Origin: Ulvibacter litoralis
GTDB lineage: Bacteria; Bacteroidota; Bacteroidia; Flavobacteriales; Flavobacteriaceae
Reading direction: 5' to 3'
Length of the DNA stretch: 64,000 bases
Assembly: GCF_900102055.1 (NCBI RefSeq)
Contig: NZ_FNBA01000006.1
Coordinates: forward strand, 62,001-126,000
Of the stretch, positions 53,558-62,471 are shown piece after piece (position 1 is the first letter of the stretch; every line of letters starts with the position of its first letter). Under the pieces are notes generated by a model. That model saw only the letters and a program-made list of their open reading frames with translations. It was not told where the DNA came from and did not search any database. A program made the position numbers and the translations under genes.

Positions 53558-53788
53558 GTGTTACAAGCAGTTTATAAAATACGATACTATCTAGAAAAAC
53601 GCGGTTTTTATGTAAGCTCTCGCTTGGCAGACCGTTTGGGGATGCGTGCAAAAAGTGTCCGCTTGTTTTTTATATATGTGTCTTTCGCAACCATGGGGGT
53701 TGGTTTTGCAATTTATTTAACCATCGCCTTTCTATTAAAATTAAAGGATTTAGTCTTTACTAAGAGAACTTCAGTATTCGATTTATGA
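53558..53788 (+). CDS. PspC-domain membrane protein
   Basis: The protein has 76 residues and starts with GTG. The PspC domain (RLADRLGMRAKSVRLFFIYVSFATMGVGFAIYLTIAFLLKL) spans almost all of it. PspC proteins sense envelope stress in enterobacteria. It overlaps the channel gene by 4 bp (ATGA), so the two are coupled. Confidence 0.8.
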   Translation: MLQAVYKIRYYLEKRGFYVSSRLADRLGMRAKSVRLFFIYVSFATMGVGFAIYLTIAFLLKLKDLVFTKRTSVFDL

Positions 53789-54795
53789 GTAAAGTTTTTC
53801 AGTCTAAAATAATTATAGCCCTAGCCATTCTTGTCCTAATTTTTCTATTGGGCATATTAGGGTTTCGGTTTTTGTTTGAATATGAATGGGTAGATGCTAT
53901 TTATATGACTGTGATAACCATAACCACAGTCGGATTTGGAGAGCTACATCCACTTACAGACATTGAAAAACTATTCATTTCATTTTTCATACTTTCAAGT
54001 ATCTTTATTGTAGGGTATGCGATATCTGTAATCACAGAATATATTTTAAGTAAAAACAACATTGGTAATTTAAAGCAAAAACGGGTGGAGAAAAAAATTG
54101 AATCATTGCAAAATCATGTAGTTGTTTGTGGGTACGGTAGAAACGGAAAGCAGGCCGTTCAGAAGCTAATCGATTATAGAAAGCCTTTCATTATTGTTGA
54201 AAAAGACGAAGAAGTGGTAGAGCGGTTTGAAGACGAAGACACCCTTTTTGTTTTTGGAGATGCTAGTGAAGATGAAGTGTTGCTTCACGCCGGAATTGAT
54301 CGTGCTTCTACATTAATATGTGCGTTGCCTAGTGATGCAGATAATCTATTCATCGTATTATCGGCACGACAGATTAATAAAAACCTTAAAATTATAAGTC
54401 GAGCCACCGAAGAAACAAGTTATAAAAAATTAAAATTAGCAGGAGCCGATAATGTGATTATGCCCGATAAAATTGGAGGAGATCATATGGCTTCGTTGGT
54501 GGTAGTTCCGGATTTGGTTGAATTTTTAGACAATCTTTCTGTTTCAGGCGATCACGACAGCATGAATGTAGAGCAAGTTTCTTTTGAAAATATTTGCTCG
54601 GATGGAAAAGAACTAGCAATTGTAGATTTAGACCTTCGCAAAAAAACAGGATGCTCTATTATTGGGTATAAGTCTCCTAATGGTGAGTATATTGTAAATC
54701 CAGAACCATCGTTGGTAATTAAGAAGGATTCGAAATTAATTTTGTTAGGAAGACCAAATCAGATAGAAAGCTTAAAGCAACTCTATAATGTTTAA
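53785..54795 (+). CDS. Potassium channel with RCK (TrkA) domains
   Basis: The protein has 336 residues. Two membrane helices flank the pore loop with selectivity filter TVGFGE. An RCK N-terminal (Rossmann) domain (about 110-235, HVVVCGYGRNGKQA) and a C-terminal TrkA-C domain (about 250-336) follow. MthK-like ligand-gated K+ channel. Coupled to the PspC gene. Confidence 0.92.
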   Translation: MSKVFQSKIIIALAILVLIFLLGILGFRFLFEYEWVDAIYMTVITITTVGFGELHPLTDIEKLFISFFILSSIFIVGYAISVITEYILSKNNIGNLKQKRVEKKIESLQNHVVVCGYGRNGKQAVQKLIDYRKPFIIVEKDEEVVERFEDEDTLFVFGDASEDEVLLHAGIDRASTLICALPSDADNLFIVLSARQINKNLKIISRATEETSYKKLKLAGADNVIMPDKIGGDHMASLVVVPDLVEFLDNLSVSGDHDSMNVEQVSFENICSDGKELAIVDLDLRKKTGCSIIGYKSPNGEYIVNPEPSLVIKKDSKLILLGRPNQIESLKQLYNV

Positions 54796-54893
54796 GGAAT
54801 CGTTAACAATTTAACACACCAAAACTTGAAATCACTGTTTTTTTTTAGCATCTTGCCTAACTCATTAATAAAGTCTAATCTTAACCATAAATT

Positions 54894-56582
54894 ATGAAGA
54901 AATTTCTTCTTTCACTATTAACATTACTAACTCCTATGTTCATTTTTGCCCAAGACTCGGAAGCGGTTGGTATAGATGAACAAATAAATCAAGCATTTGC
55001 ACCGGTTGCAAACTTTTTTTCAAACCTTATCTTTTTTGAAGTGTTTGGAACTCCATTTGTTTTAATCTTATTAGTGGTAAGTGCTTTGTTCTTTACTATT
55101 TATTTTGGATTTCCAAACATCAGATACTTTTGGAGAGCTATTCAAACTGTTCGAGGAAAATATGAAGACATTGAAAAGTACGGTGCAAAAGAATTGTACG
55201 GTGAAGGAGGAATTGCACAAGGTGTAGACATTAATAAAGTTGACGATATAGATCATCATATTGGTACGTTAGACGATAATTTAGCGGTCGATGGTGATAT
55301 AAAAGATACCATTAGAGATGAAAGTTCAGACGGAGAGGTCAGTCACTTCCAAGCATTAGCAACAGCAGTTTCTGGAACCGTAGGGAATGGAAATATTGCA
55401 GGGGTTGCTTTGGCAATTGCATTAGGTGGTCCAGGAGCAACATTCTGGATGATTATTTGTGGATTGTTAGGAATGTCAACCAAATTTGTTGAATGTACCT
55501 TAGGAGTTCAGTACCGTGATGTAGGTGAAGATGGTACCGTTTACGGAGGTCCGATGTATTACCTTAGCAAAGGTCTTAAAGAAAAAGGATTTGCAACTTT
55601 AGGAAAAATTACAGCAGTTTTATTTGCTATTTTCTGTATTGGAGGATCTTTTGGAGGTGGTAACGCAGCACAATCAAACCAAGCAACTATTGTATTAAAA
55701 GAAATGTTTAACCTACAAAGTGCCGCAGCAGGATTCTGGATTGGAGTTGGAATTGCAATACTTGTCGGAATCATTATTATTGGTGGTATTAAGCGTATTG
55801 CTTCGGTTACTGAAAAAGTTGTGCCGTTTATGGCAGTAATGTATTTAGTAGCATGTTTGTATATCATACTTAGTAACTTCACCTTAATTGATGATGCTCT
55901 TAATTTGATTATAACAGAAGCATTTAATCCTACAGCGATTGGAGTAGGTAGTATTATAGGAGTGTTGCTTGTTGGATTTAAACGTGCAGCCTTTTCAAAC
56001 GAAGCTGGAGCAGGTTCTGCTTCTATTGCCCATTCTGCAGTACGAACAAAATATTCTGCAAGTGAAGGTTTAGTAGCCTTATTAGAGCCTTTTATCGATA
56101 CCGTTGTTATTTGTACAATGACAGCTTTGGTTATTATTATTTTCAACTTTGGAGGTTACTTCGAATACGGTGGTGATGGAAGTGGTGCAATTTTAATTGA
56201 CGGAGTTTCTTTTGAAGGTGCCGGAATTACATCAGTAGCATTTGCTCAATTTATACCGTACTCTAATATTTTCTTAACCATCGCAGTATTTTTATTCGCT
56301 GTATCTACAATGATTTCATGGTCATACTATGGATTACAATCGTGGAAATTTCTCTTCGGAAGAGGAAAAGCTGCCGATTTAGTGTATAAAATATTATTCT
56401 TAATGTTTGTAGTTATTGGAGCTGCAGCTAATATGAAATCAATTTGGGACTTCTCAGATGCAATGATCTTTGCAATGATTTTCCCTAACATGGTTGGATT
56501 GTTCTTCTTATTTCCAATTGTGAAAAAGCAATTGAACAGATATTTAGATGCAATCAAGTTGAAAAAAGAAGCTGTAGAGTAG
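54894..56582 (+). CDS. Sodium/alanine symporter (AGCS family)
   Basis: The protein has 562 residues with about ten membrane helices. Motifs TAVSGTVGNGNIAGVALAIALGGPGATFWM, GGPMYYL, FGGGNAAQSNQ and FSNEAGAGSASIAHSA are those of AGCS transporters (AgcS, DagA, AlsT). A signal-like N-terminus and a charged insert of about 55 residues (about 90-145, KEDI..DDIDHHIGTLDDN) are extra to the typical members and usual in Bacteroidota. Imports alanine or glycine with Na+. Confidence 0.92.
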   Translation: MKKFLLSLLTLLTPMFIFAQDSEAVGIDEQINQAFAPVANFFSNLIFFEVFGTPFVLILLVVSALFFTIYFGFPNIRYFWRAIQTVRGKYEDIEKYGAKELYGEGGIAQGVDINKVDDIDHHIGTLDDNLAVDGDIKDTIRDESSDGEVSHFQALATAVSGTVGNGNIAGVALAIALGGPGATFWMIICGLLGMSTKFVECTLGVQYRDVGEDGTVYGGPMYYLSKGLKEKGFATLGKITAVLFAIFCIGGSFGGGNAAQSNQATIVLKEMFNLQSAAAGFWIGVGIAILVGIIIIGGIKRIASVTEKVVPFMAVMYLVACLYIILSNFTLIDDALNLIITEAFNPTAIGVGSIIGVLLVGFKRAAFSNEAGAGSASIAHSAVRTKYSASEGLVALLEPFIDTVVICTMTALVIIIFNFGGYFEYGGDGSGAILIDGVSFEGAGITSVAFAQFIPYSNIFLTIAVFLFAVSTMISWSYYGLQSWKFLFGRGKAADLVYKILFLMFVVIGAAANMKSIWDFSDAMIFAMIFPNMVGLFFLFPIVKKQLNRYLDAIKLKKEAVE

Positions 56583-56644
56583 CTTTCTAAGCGTACCGCA
56601 AATTACTTAGCATATCAACTCCCCTTTTTTTTAAGTAAGGAGTT

Positions 56645-57535
56645 ATGAAAATTATAAAATCCCACTTTCGTTTCAATAGAAATCAACGAAGTGGGATTTT
56701 ACTTTTAATACTACTCATCCATTCGTTGTTGGGGGTTTATTTTTTTATTGATTTTCCAGAAGATGCGGTTTTAGATACCTCTTCTTCGGAAATGGTATTG
56801 CTTCAGCAGAAAATGGATTCGCTTCGTACTGCTGAAATTGAAGCGCGTAAGCCGAAGTTGTATCCCTTTAATCCAAATTTTATTACTGATGCCAAAGCTT
56901 ATCAATTAGGAATGTCTCCTGAAGCGTACAATCGTCTGAAGGCATTTAGAGATAAGAAGCAATGGGTGAATTCGATTGCTGACTTCAAACGAGTTACTCA
57001 AGTGTCTGATTCTTTACTCGATAGTATAAGTCCGTTTTTTAAATTTCCCGAATGGGTAACCAACTCTAAGGTTTCAACAAGTAAATTTCAACGCTCAAAA
57101 GCTTCAAAAGGATTTACAGCCCTTCCGTTTGATCAAAAGCAGGATTTAAATCTGGCAACCGCTATTCAGCTACAACAAGTAAGTGGAGTAGGAGCGGCAT
57201 TGGGGAAACGAATTGTTGCTTACCGCAATAAATTGGGAGGCTTCTCTTCCGATGTACAGCTGTATAGTGTCTGGGGACTGCATGAAGAAGTCGTGACACG
57301 GACCTTAAATTTATTTACCGTAAAAACACCCAAAGAGATAAAAAAGATAAATGTAAATACTGCTTCAGCTTCAGATATAGCAACCATTCCGGGCATTTCT
57401 TTCGAACTGGCAAAAGAAATATGGGAGTTTAGAGTCCTTCGAGAACGAGTCGATACCATTTCAGAATTAGAAAAAATTGAAAGCCTCACTCAAGGTAAAT
57501 TACGGTTAATTGAGTTATATTTGTCCATAGACTAA
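56645..57535 (+). CDS. Helix-hairpin-helix (ComEA-like) membrane-anchored protein
   Basis: The protein has 296 residues. One N-terminal membrane anchor (about 17-35) is followed by three or four helix-hairpin-helix segments, the clearest QVSGVGAALGKRIVAYRNKLGGF and NTASASDIATIPGISFELAKEIWEFR. ComEA-like HhH proteins bind DNA at the cell surface during uptake. A competence role is possible but not shown; the Bacteroidota HhH family often has no assigned role. Confidence 0.78.
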   Translation: MKIIKSHFRFNRNQRSGILLLILLIHSLLGVYFFIDFPEDAVLDTSSSEMVLLQQKMDSLRTAEIEARKPKLYPFNPNFITDAKAYQLGMSPEAYNRLKAFRDKKQWVNSIADFKRVTQVSDSLLDSISPFFKFPEWVTNSKVSTSKFQRSKASKGFTALPFDQKQDLNLATAIQLQQVSGVGAALGKRIVAYRNKLGGFSSDVQLYSVWGLHEEVVTRTLNLFTVKTPKEIKKINVNTASASDIATIPGISFELAKEIWEFRVLRERVDTISELEKIESLTQGKLRLIELYLSID

Positions 57536-57601
57536 CAAAAGGCCGTTTTGAGTAGTATATTCTTAAAAAAACGTCCAAATTTTATTAAATATAAAATACG
57601 A

Positions 57602-58768
57602 ATGAGTAAGATGTACTTTACAGAGGAACATGATTTTTTCAGAAAAAGTTTTCAAGATTTCTTGCAGAAAGAAGTTGTTCCACATATTGAGAAATGGGAA
57701 AAAACAGGAACTATAGACCGTTTTATCTGGGAGAAGTTTGGTGAAATGGGCTATTTCGGACTTGTATATCCTGAGCAATATGGAGGTATGGATCTTGATT
57801 TATTTTATACCGTTATCTTTTTAGAAGAATTGCAAAAGGTGAATTCAGGAGGTTTTGCTGCTGCAATGTGGGCGCATGCGTACTTGGCAATGACACACCT
57901 TAATAAAGAAGGTAACCACGAGCAAAAAGAAAAGTATTTAACGCCCAGTATTACAGGTGAGAAAATAGGATGTTTGTGTATTACGGAACCATTTGGTGGA
58001 AGTGATGTTGGAGGAATGAGAACCACCGCTGTGAAAAAAGGAGACACCTATGTGATAAATGGATCTAAAACATTTATTACCAATGGAGTTTATAGTGATT
58101 ATTTAGTGGTTGCTGCTAAAACATCTCCAGAACTAGGAAATAAAGGAATCAGTATTTTTGTAATGGACAGAGATACGCCAGGTATTTCTTCTACAAAGTT
58201 GGATAAACTTGGATGGAGAGCGAGTGATACTGGAGAAATTGCATTTGATAATGTTACAATTCCAGCAACAAATTTAATGGGTGAAGAAAATAAAGGCTTC
58301 CCATATATTATGCAGCATTTTGCATTAGAGCGCCTTATTATGGGAGTAAACGCACATGCACGTAGCGAATTTGCATTGGAATACACCATACAATACATGA
58401 AAGATCGTATCGCTTTCGGACAGCCAATTTCTAAGTTCCAAGCGTTACGTCATAAAGTTGCGCAATTAACAAGTGAAGTTGAAGTGTGTAAAACGTTCAA
58501 TTATGTGACGGCAAAACGATTAAATGATGGCGAGTATGTAGTGAAAGAAGCTACCATGTCTAAGTTAATTTCTACCAAAGTTTCAGACGAAGTAATGTAC
58601 GAATGTCTTCAGTTGTTAGGAGGATACGGTTATATGGAGGATTACCCGTTGGCCCGTCTTTTACGAGATAGCCGTTTAGGACCTATTGGTGGAGGTACTT
58701 CAGAAATACTTCGAGAAATCATTGCCAAAATGGTCATCGATAGCAAAGAATACAAGCCAGCAACATAA
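57602..58768 (+). CDS. Acyl-CoA dehydrogenase
   Basis: The protein has 388 residues from ATG 57602 (ATG 57611 also possible); a longer frame adds 18 unlikely residues. Motifs CITEPFGGSDVGGMRTTA, KTFITNG, GFPYIMQHFALERLIMG and the C-terminal LLGGYGYMEDYPLARLLRDSRLGPIGGGTSEI, with Glu in YGYMED as likely catalytic base. FAD-dependent beta-oxidation enzyme, chain length unclear. It lies 67 bp behind the HhH gene. Confidence 0.93.
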   Translation: MSKMYFTEEHDFFRKSFQDFLQKEVVPHIEKWEKTGTIDRFIWEKFGEMGYFGLVYPEQYGGMDLDLFYTVIFLEELQKVNSGGFAAAMWAHAYLAMTHLNKEGNHEQKEKYLTPSITGEKIGCLCITEPFGGSDVGGMRTTAVKKGDTYVINGSKTFITNGVYSDYLVVAAKTSPELGNKGISIFVMDRDTPGISSTKLDKLGWRASDTGEIAFDNVTIPATNLMGEENKGFPYIMQHFALERLIMGVNAHARSEFALEYTIQYMKDRIAFGQPISKFQALRHKVAQLTSEVEVCKTFNYVTAKRLNDGEYVVKEATMSKLISTKVSDEVMYECLQLLGGYGYMEDYPLARLLRDSRLGPIGGGTSEILREIIAKMVIDSKEYKPAT

Positions 58769-58839
58769 ACTTTTCAGAAGCTTATTTTAAAGTTCTTTAA
58801 GGATGCGTATATTGTGTGCTCATTAAAATTGACACCCAA

Positions 58840-60267
58840 ATGATTCGTTTCGTTAAAGAACTTTTTTTTTTAATTATCTTAATTTCGTTCACACAAGCTT
58901 CTGCTCAGACTGAGCTTAAAAGCAAAGTGGTCGATTTTATGAATTATCAACCCATTGAAAGTGCTAGTATTTATCTAGAAAACACAACCATAGGAACCGT
59001 TAGTAATGCGGACGGGAATTTTATTCTGAATGTTCCCGAATCGAAAGTAAATGATACCCTTGTTATTTCGTCCATCGGGTACAAAAGTTTCCGAAGTGCT
59101 GTAAAAGATTTTGATGCATCGATGGATGTTTTTTTAGAAGAGGATATGGCTTCTTTGGATGAAGTGATTTTAATTGCTGAAACAAGACCCAAAACAGGAA
59201 ACGATATTGTATTGAGAGCCATTGAGGAATTGCCAGACAATCTTCCAGAGCAACCTTACCTTCAGAAGGGGTTTTTACGACACAAAGAACGCAACAAAAA
59301 GGAATACAAGTGGCTTATTGAAAGTGCACTTACGTTATACGATTCTAGTTATGCTTCCGGAGCCTCCGATAATTTAAAGATTAATGTAGATGAAAATAGA
59401 AAGAGCTACGACTTACGTGAAGTTGATAGTTTGTTTGTGTATTCATCCTATTTAAGAAATACCTCTAGCAATTTTGTAATGAAGTCGAAAGAGCTGCGAA
59501 GAGATACCATTGAAACGTCTTCATTAACCAAAGCGATAAAATGGAATGATGAACGTGTAAACGGATTGAGTGGTCTTTTTAAGGGGCGTCTTAATTTAGT
59601 GCGAAATTCGAACCTATCGAAGGCTTTGTTGGGCGAAAACATGCTTAAAGGTCATCAATTTAGATTGGATACTGTACTTGTCGATAATGGTAGAAAGCTC
59701 TATAAAATTGAAATAACGAAAGGGGATGATTATGTGGGCTTAAATACCAAGCAGATTTACAATGAAGGCTTCGAGCCTCATGGTTGGTTGTATATTTACT
59801 GGGATACCTATGCAATTAAGAAAATTGAATACGACTTGGTAGCTGCTTCCGATAAGCAAAAACGACGAAGTAAAAGTCTTTTAGGGACGTTAAACAATCA
59901 CAAGTTGGTAATTACCTACACCGAATATCAAGGAAAGATGTATCCTAATTATTTGTATTATGAAACGCCGAAGTTGGTGAATGCCGGCGATAGATCTTCC
60001 GATCGTTTGACAAAAACCGAGGCGGAACGTAAAAAGGAACGGGAAGAGCAATTTTACTACACCGTGCAAGAAATTTTGTTTACTGAAGTGATTCAGGATC
60101 CAGAAGCCATTGCTGAAGCGCTTCAAAAGCCATGGTCGGACGATATTTTCGTGCAGCGACCTTACAATAAGGAATTCTGGAAAAATTACAATGTCTTGCT
60201 TGAAAGTGAAGAGGAAGAGAAGTTGATTCAGGATTTGAGCAAACGGGCTACCTTATATAAAGAGTAA
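58840..60267 (+). CDS. Secreted carboxypeptidase-regulatory-like protein (DUF5686-like)
   Basis: The protein has 475 residues from ATG 58840, with signal peptide ending ASAQ. A CarboxypepD_reg-like beta-sandwich (about 25-110; KVVDFMNYQPIESASIYLENTTIGTVSNADGNFIL) leads to a long mixed region with EEDMASLDEVILIAE. It has no barrel or TonB plug. Probably periplasmic or outer-membrane-attached; function unknown. Confidence 0.75.
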   Translation: MIRFVKELFFLIILISFTQASAQTELKSKVVDFMNYQPIESASIYLENTTIGTVSNADGNFILNVPESKVNDTLVISSIGYKSFRSAVKDFDASMDVFLEEDMASLDEVILIAETRPKTGNDIVLRAIEELPDNLPEQPYLQKGFLRHKERNKKEYKWLIESALTLYDSSYASGASDNLKINVDENRKSYDLREVDSLFVYSSYLRNTSSNFVMKSKELRRDTIETSSLTKAIKWNDERVNGLSGLFKGRLNLVRNSNLSKALLGENMLKGHQFRLDTVLVDNGRKLYKIEITKGDDYVGLNTKQIYNEGFEPHGWLYIYWDTYAIKKIEYDLVAASDKQKRRSKSLLGTLNNHKLVITYTEYQGKMYPNYLYYETPKLVNAGDRSSDRLTKTEAERKKEREEQFYYTVQEILFTEVIQDPEAIAEALQKPWSDDIFVQRPYNKEFWKNYNVLLESEEEEKLIQDLSKRATLYKE

Positions 60268-60286
60268 TACTTTGTTTCCATGTTTT

Positions 60287-60327
60287 GTGCTTCGGAAAGT
60301 GCGGCATTGTAAAACTTTCCGAAGTAC
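60287..60327. terminator. Hairpin from a paired octamer
   Basis: GTGCTTCGGAAAGT and ACTTTCCGAAGTAC pair with one mismatch across a 13-nt loop. Each arm carries one CTTCGGAA/TTCCGAAG octamer. It follows the stop of the carboxypeptidase-like gene but lacks a good T run. Confidence 0.5.
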
Positions 60328-60372
60328 AGCTAAAAAAAACTGTAAATAAATATCTAATATCAAAAAACTTAC

Positions 60373-60399
60373 TATCTTTGCCGTCCAAAAGAGAGGAGG
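60373..60399 (+). promoter_or_regulatory. rpsU promoter and strong Shine-Dalgarno sequence
   Basis: TATCTTTG (60373-60380) is an exact -7 element. AGGAGG (60394-60399) lies 9 nt before the ATG of rpsU, a perfect Shine-Dalgarno in a genome that otherwise lacks them. In Flavobacterium this site is used to control bS21 synthesis through the free 16S rRNA 3' end. Confidence 0.8.
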
Positions 60400-60408
60400 T
60401 TAAGTACT

Positions 60409-60603
60409 ATGTTAATTATACCAATTAAAGACGGAGAAAATATCGATAGAGCATTAAAGCGTTTCAAACGTAAGTTCGATCGTACAGGAACAATGCGTCA
60501 ATTACGTTCAAGACAAGCTTTTTCAAAGCCGTCAGTTGTACGTAGAGCGCAAATCCAAAAAGCACAATACATCCAAGGACTTAGAGACGCTGAAGAAATT
60601 TAA
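60409..60603 (+). CDS. rpsU: 30S ribosomal protein bS21
   Basis: The protein has 64 residues, normal for bS21: MLIIPIKDGENIDRALKRFKRKFDRTGTMRQLR..., basic throughout. In Bacteroidota bS21 helps hide the anti-Shine-Dalgarno sequence of 16S rRNA, and this gene keeps a perfect Shine-Dalgarno in front. A terminator follows at 60629. Confidence 0.96.
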   Translation: MLIIPIKDGENIDRALKRFKRKFDRTGTMRQLRSRQAFSKPSVVRRAQIQKAQYIQGLRDAEEI

Positions 60604-60628
60604 GCTATTTAACCCTTTATCAGTATAG

Positions 60629-60664
60629 AACCACCAACAATCTAATTGTTTGGTGGTTTTTTTT
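60629..60664 (+). terminator. Terminator of rpsU
   Basis: Arms AACCACCAACAAT and ATTGTTTGGTGGTT pair with one bulge, then a run of eight T. Confidence 0.85.
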
Positions 60665-60786
60665 ATGTTCTAATGTTTGAGTCGCGTTGCTAACCAATAT
60701 ATTTATAGCTTTTCGTGGACACTTCTTTAGTTTGCATTCATCAATTTTGTACATTTAGGAATAGAATAGCTTCAAATTAATACAAT

Positions 60787-61677
60787 ATGCCCTTTCAAGA
60801 TTTTATAGATTACTTAACCCTTGAGAAAAAATACTCTATACATACTGTGGTTGCGTATCAGAAGGATTTAGAAAGTTTTTTGGAGTTTTCTTCGGAAAGA
60901 TACGAGTACAAGTCACTTTCGGAAGTAAATTATAGTGTCATTCGGAGTTGGATTATAAGCTTGGTAGATTCTGGTATTTCAAACAGAACTGTAAATAGGA
61001 AAGTCTCCTCGTTAAAGACCTATTATAAATTTTTATTGAAAACTTCTCAGATTACTGAAAATCCATTATCAAAACACAAAGCCTTAAAAACAACAAAGAA
61101 GGTTCAGATTCCCTTTTCAGAAGTAGAAATAGATACCGTATTAGACTCTCTTGAAGATGCAACCGATTTTGAGGCAGTTCGGAATAAACTAATCGTAGAG
61201 TTGTTTTATTCGACGGGTATTCGTAGAGCAGAGTTGATAGGGTTGAGGTTGTCTAATGTATCTGTAGCGCAAAAAACAATAAAAGTATTAGGAAAGCGGA
61301 ATAAAGAACGAATCATTCCATTAGTGCCTTCAGTAGTGCGTACAATTGAAACATATATAGGTTTGCGATCGGAACTAAATGAGGTTGTAGATTCGGAGTA
61401 TCTTTTTGTATCGTTAAAAGGAGTTAAAATATATGAAACACTTGTTTACAGAATTATTAATACCTATTTTAGTAAAGCTTCAGAAAAGATAAAAAGAAGT
61501 CCTCATATATTACGACATTCTTTTGCAACACATCTTTTAAATGAAGGGGCAGATATAAATTCTGTAAAAGAGTTGCTGGGGCATTCGAGCTTAGCTTCTA
61601 CACAAGTCTATACAAATAATAGTATTTCAAAACTTAAAGAGGTTCATCGTAATGCGCATCCGCGAAACACAAAATAA
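60787..61677 (+). CDS. xerC: Tyrosine recombinase XerC-type
   Basis: The protein has 296 residues: an SAM-like core-binding domain (1-95) and a catalytic domain with Arg in YSTGIRRAEL, Lys in VLGKRNKERII, HILRHSFATH, GHSSLASTQVYT (Tyr nucleophile). It resolves chromosome dimers at dif. Position beside rpsU and hpf is conserved in Bacteroidota, so it is a housekeeping Xer rather than a mobile-element integrase. XerC versus XerD is not decided by sequence alone. Confidence 0.9.
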   Translation: MPFQDFIDYLTLEKKYSIHTVVAYQKDLESFLEFSSERYEYKSLSEVNYSVIRSWIISLVDSGISNRTVNRKVSSLKTYYKFLLKTSQITENPLSKHKALKTTKKVQIPFSEVEIDTVLDSLEDATDFEAVRNKLIVELFYSTGIRRAELIGLRLSNVSVAQKTIKVLGKRNKERIIPLVPSVVRTIETYIGLRSELNEVVDSEYLFVSLKGVKIYETLVYRIINTYFSKASEKIKRSPHILRHSFATHLLNEGADINSVKELLGHSSLASTQVYTNNSISKLKEVHRNAHPRNTK

Positions 61678-61763
61678 CATAGGAGAAGAATAAAAATAAT
61701 GAAATACCAACTTAGTCTTATCTATATAGAGGTGTTTTTTTTAAATATTAATTAAAAATTTTA

Positions 61764-62072
61764 ATGCGTATGAAAGTAAATGTGCAAACCCCAAATTTTG
61801 CGGCAGATAATAAGTTAATTGCATTTGTTGAAAAGCGACTTTCTAAGTTAGAACAGTTTTACGATCGCATCATTTTTGCAGATGTATTTCTTAAAGTTCA
61901 AAAAACCAGTGAGAAACAAAATAAAATGGTAGAAATTTTGCTGAGTATTCCTGGTGGAGATTTGATGGTAAAAAAGGATGCGAAAACTTTTGAGGAAGGA
62001 ACTGACGAATGTGTACAGTCCTTAGAACGACAGCTTAAGAAACGAAAACAAAAAGAAAGAGCATTTTTTTGA
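61764..62072 (+). CDS. hpf: Ribosome hibernation promoting factor (short HPF)
   Basis: The protein has 102 residues, the S30AE/HPF short form: MKVNVQTPNFAADNKLIAFVEKRLSKLEQFYDRI and VEILLSIPGGDLMVKKDAKTFEEGTDECVQSLERQLKKRK. It binds the 30S decoding region and inactivates ribosomes in resting cells. ATG 61764 or 61770 may be the start. A hairpin terminator overlapping the tRNA promoter follows. Confidence 0.92.
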   Translation: MRMKVNVQTPNFAADNKLIAFVEKRLSKLEQFYDRIIFADVFLKVQKTSEKQNKMVEILLSIPGGDLMVKKDAKTFEEGTDECVQSLERQLKKRKQKERAFF

Positions 62073-62114
62073 AAAAAAAAATACAAAAAAGTTTTCAAAA
62101 GTGAATATTATATA

Positions 62115-62150
62115 TATCTTTGCAGTCCGTTAGAAATAGCGGACTTTTTT
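62115..62150 (+). promoter_or_regulatory. tRNA-tuf promoter overlapping an upstream terminator
   Basis: TATCTTTG (62115-62122) is an exact -7 element; start near 62129. The hairpin AGTCCGTT (62124-62131) and AGCGGACT (62138-62145) with a T run to 62150 ends hpf transcripts. RNA begun at the tRNA promoter starts within the left arm, so the stem could not form fully. Confidence 0.65.
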
Positions 62151-62184
62151 ATGCTGAAATTTCGGTGTAAAAAATGGCAAAAAA

Positions 62185-62258
62185 GCCGATGTAGCTCAGC
62201 TGGCTAGAGCAGCTGATTTGTAATCAGCAGGTCGTGGGTTCGAGTCCCTCCATCGGCT
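62185..62258 (+). tRNA. tRNA-Thr (anticodon TGT)
   Basis: 74 nt. Acceptor GCCGATG/CATCGGC, discriminator T. Anticodon TGT at 62219-62221. D-arm and T-arm (GTGGGTTCGAGTCCCTC) are normal. CCA is not encoded. Confidence 0.96.
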
Positions 62259-62302
62259 CTTTTTAAAAGAGAAAAAGTTCTTTAAAATACTATATAGTTT
62301 GA

Positions 62303-62384
<82 letters not shown>

Positions 62385-62471
62385 CAAAATTTATTCTTTT
62401 TTATAAAAGATTTTATGTAGTATTGTACTCTGAAAAAAAATTAGATTCTAAATCTTAAATTTAGAATAAAA

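Noticed and set aside
55559-56146. 195-residue frame antisense to the alanine symporter
   Set aside because: Low-complexity reverse reading of membrane helices; the sense frame is an unmistakable AGCS transporter.
56612-56650. Hairpin AACTCC/GGAGTT over the start of the HhH gene as a riboswitch-like control
   Set aside because: The stem is short with a T-rich loop, no conserved ligand-binding structure is seen and it fits a weak terminator remnant of the upstream gene equally well.
60787-61677. Integrase of a mobile element
   Set aside because: The tyrosine recombinase sits in the conserved rpsU-xerC-hpf-tRNA-tuf order with no attachment repeats or phage genes, so it is the housekeeping Xer protein.
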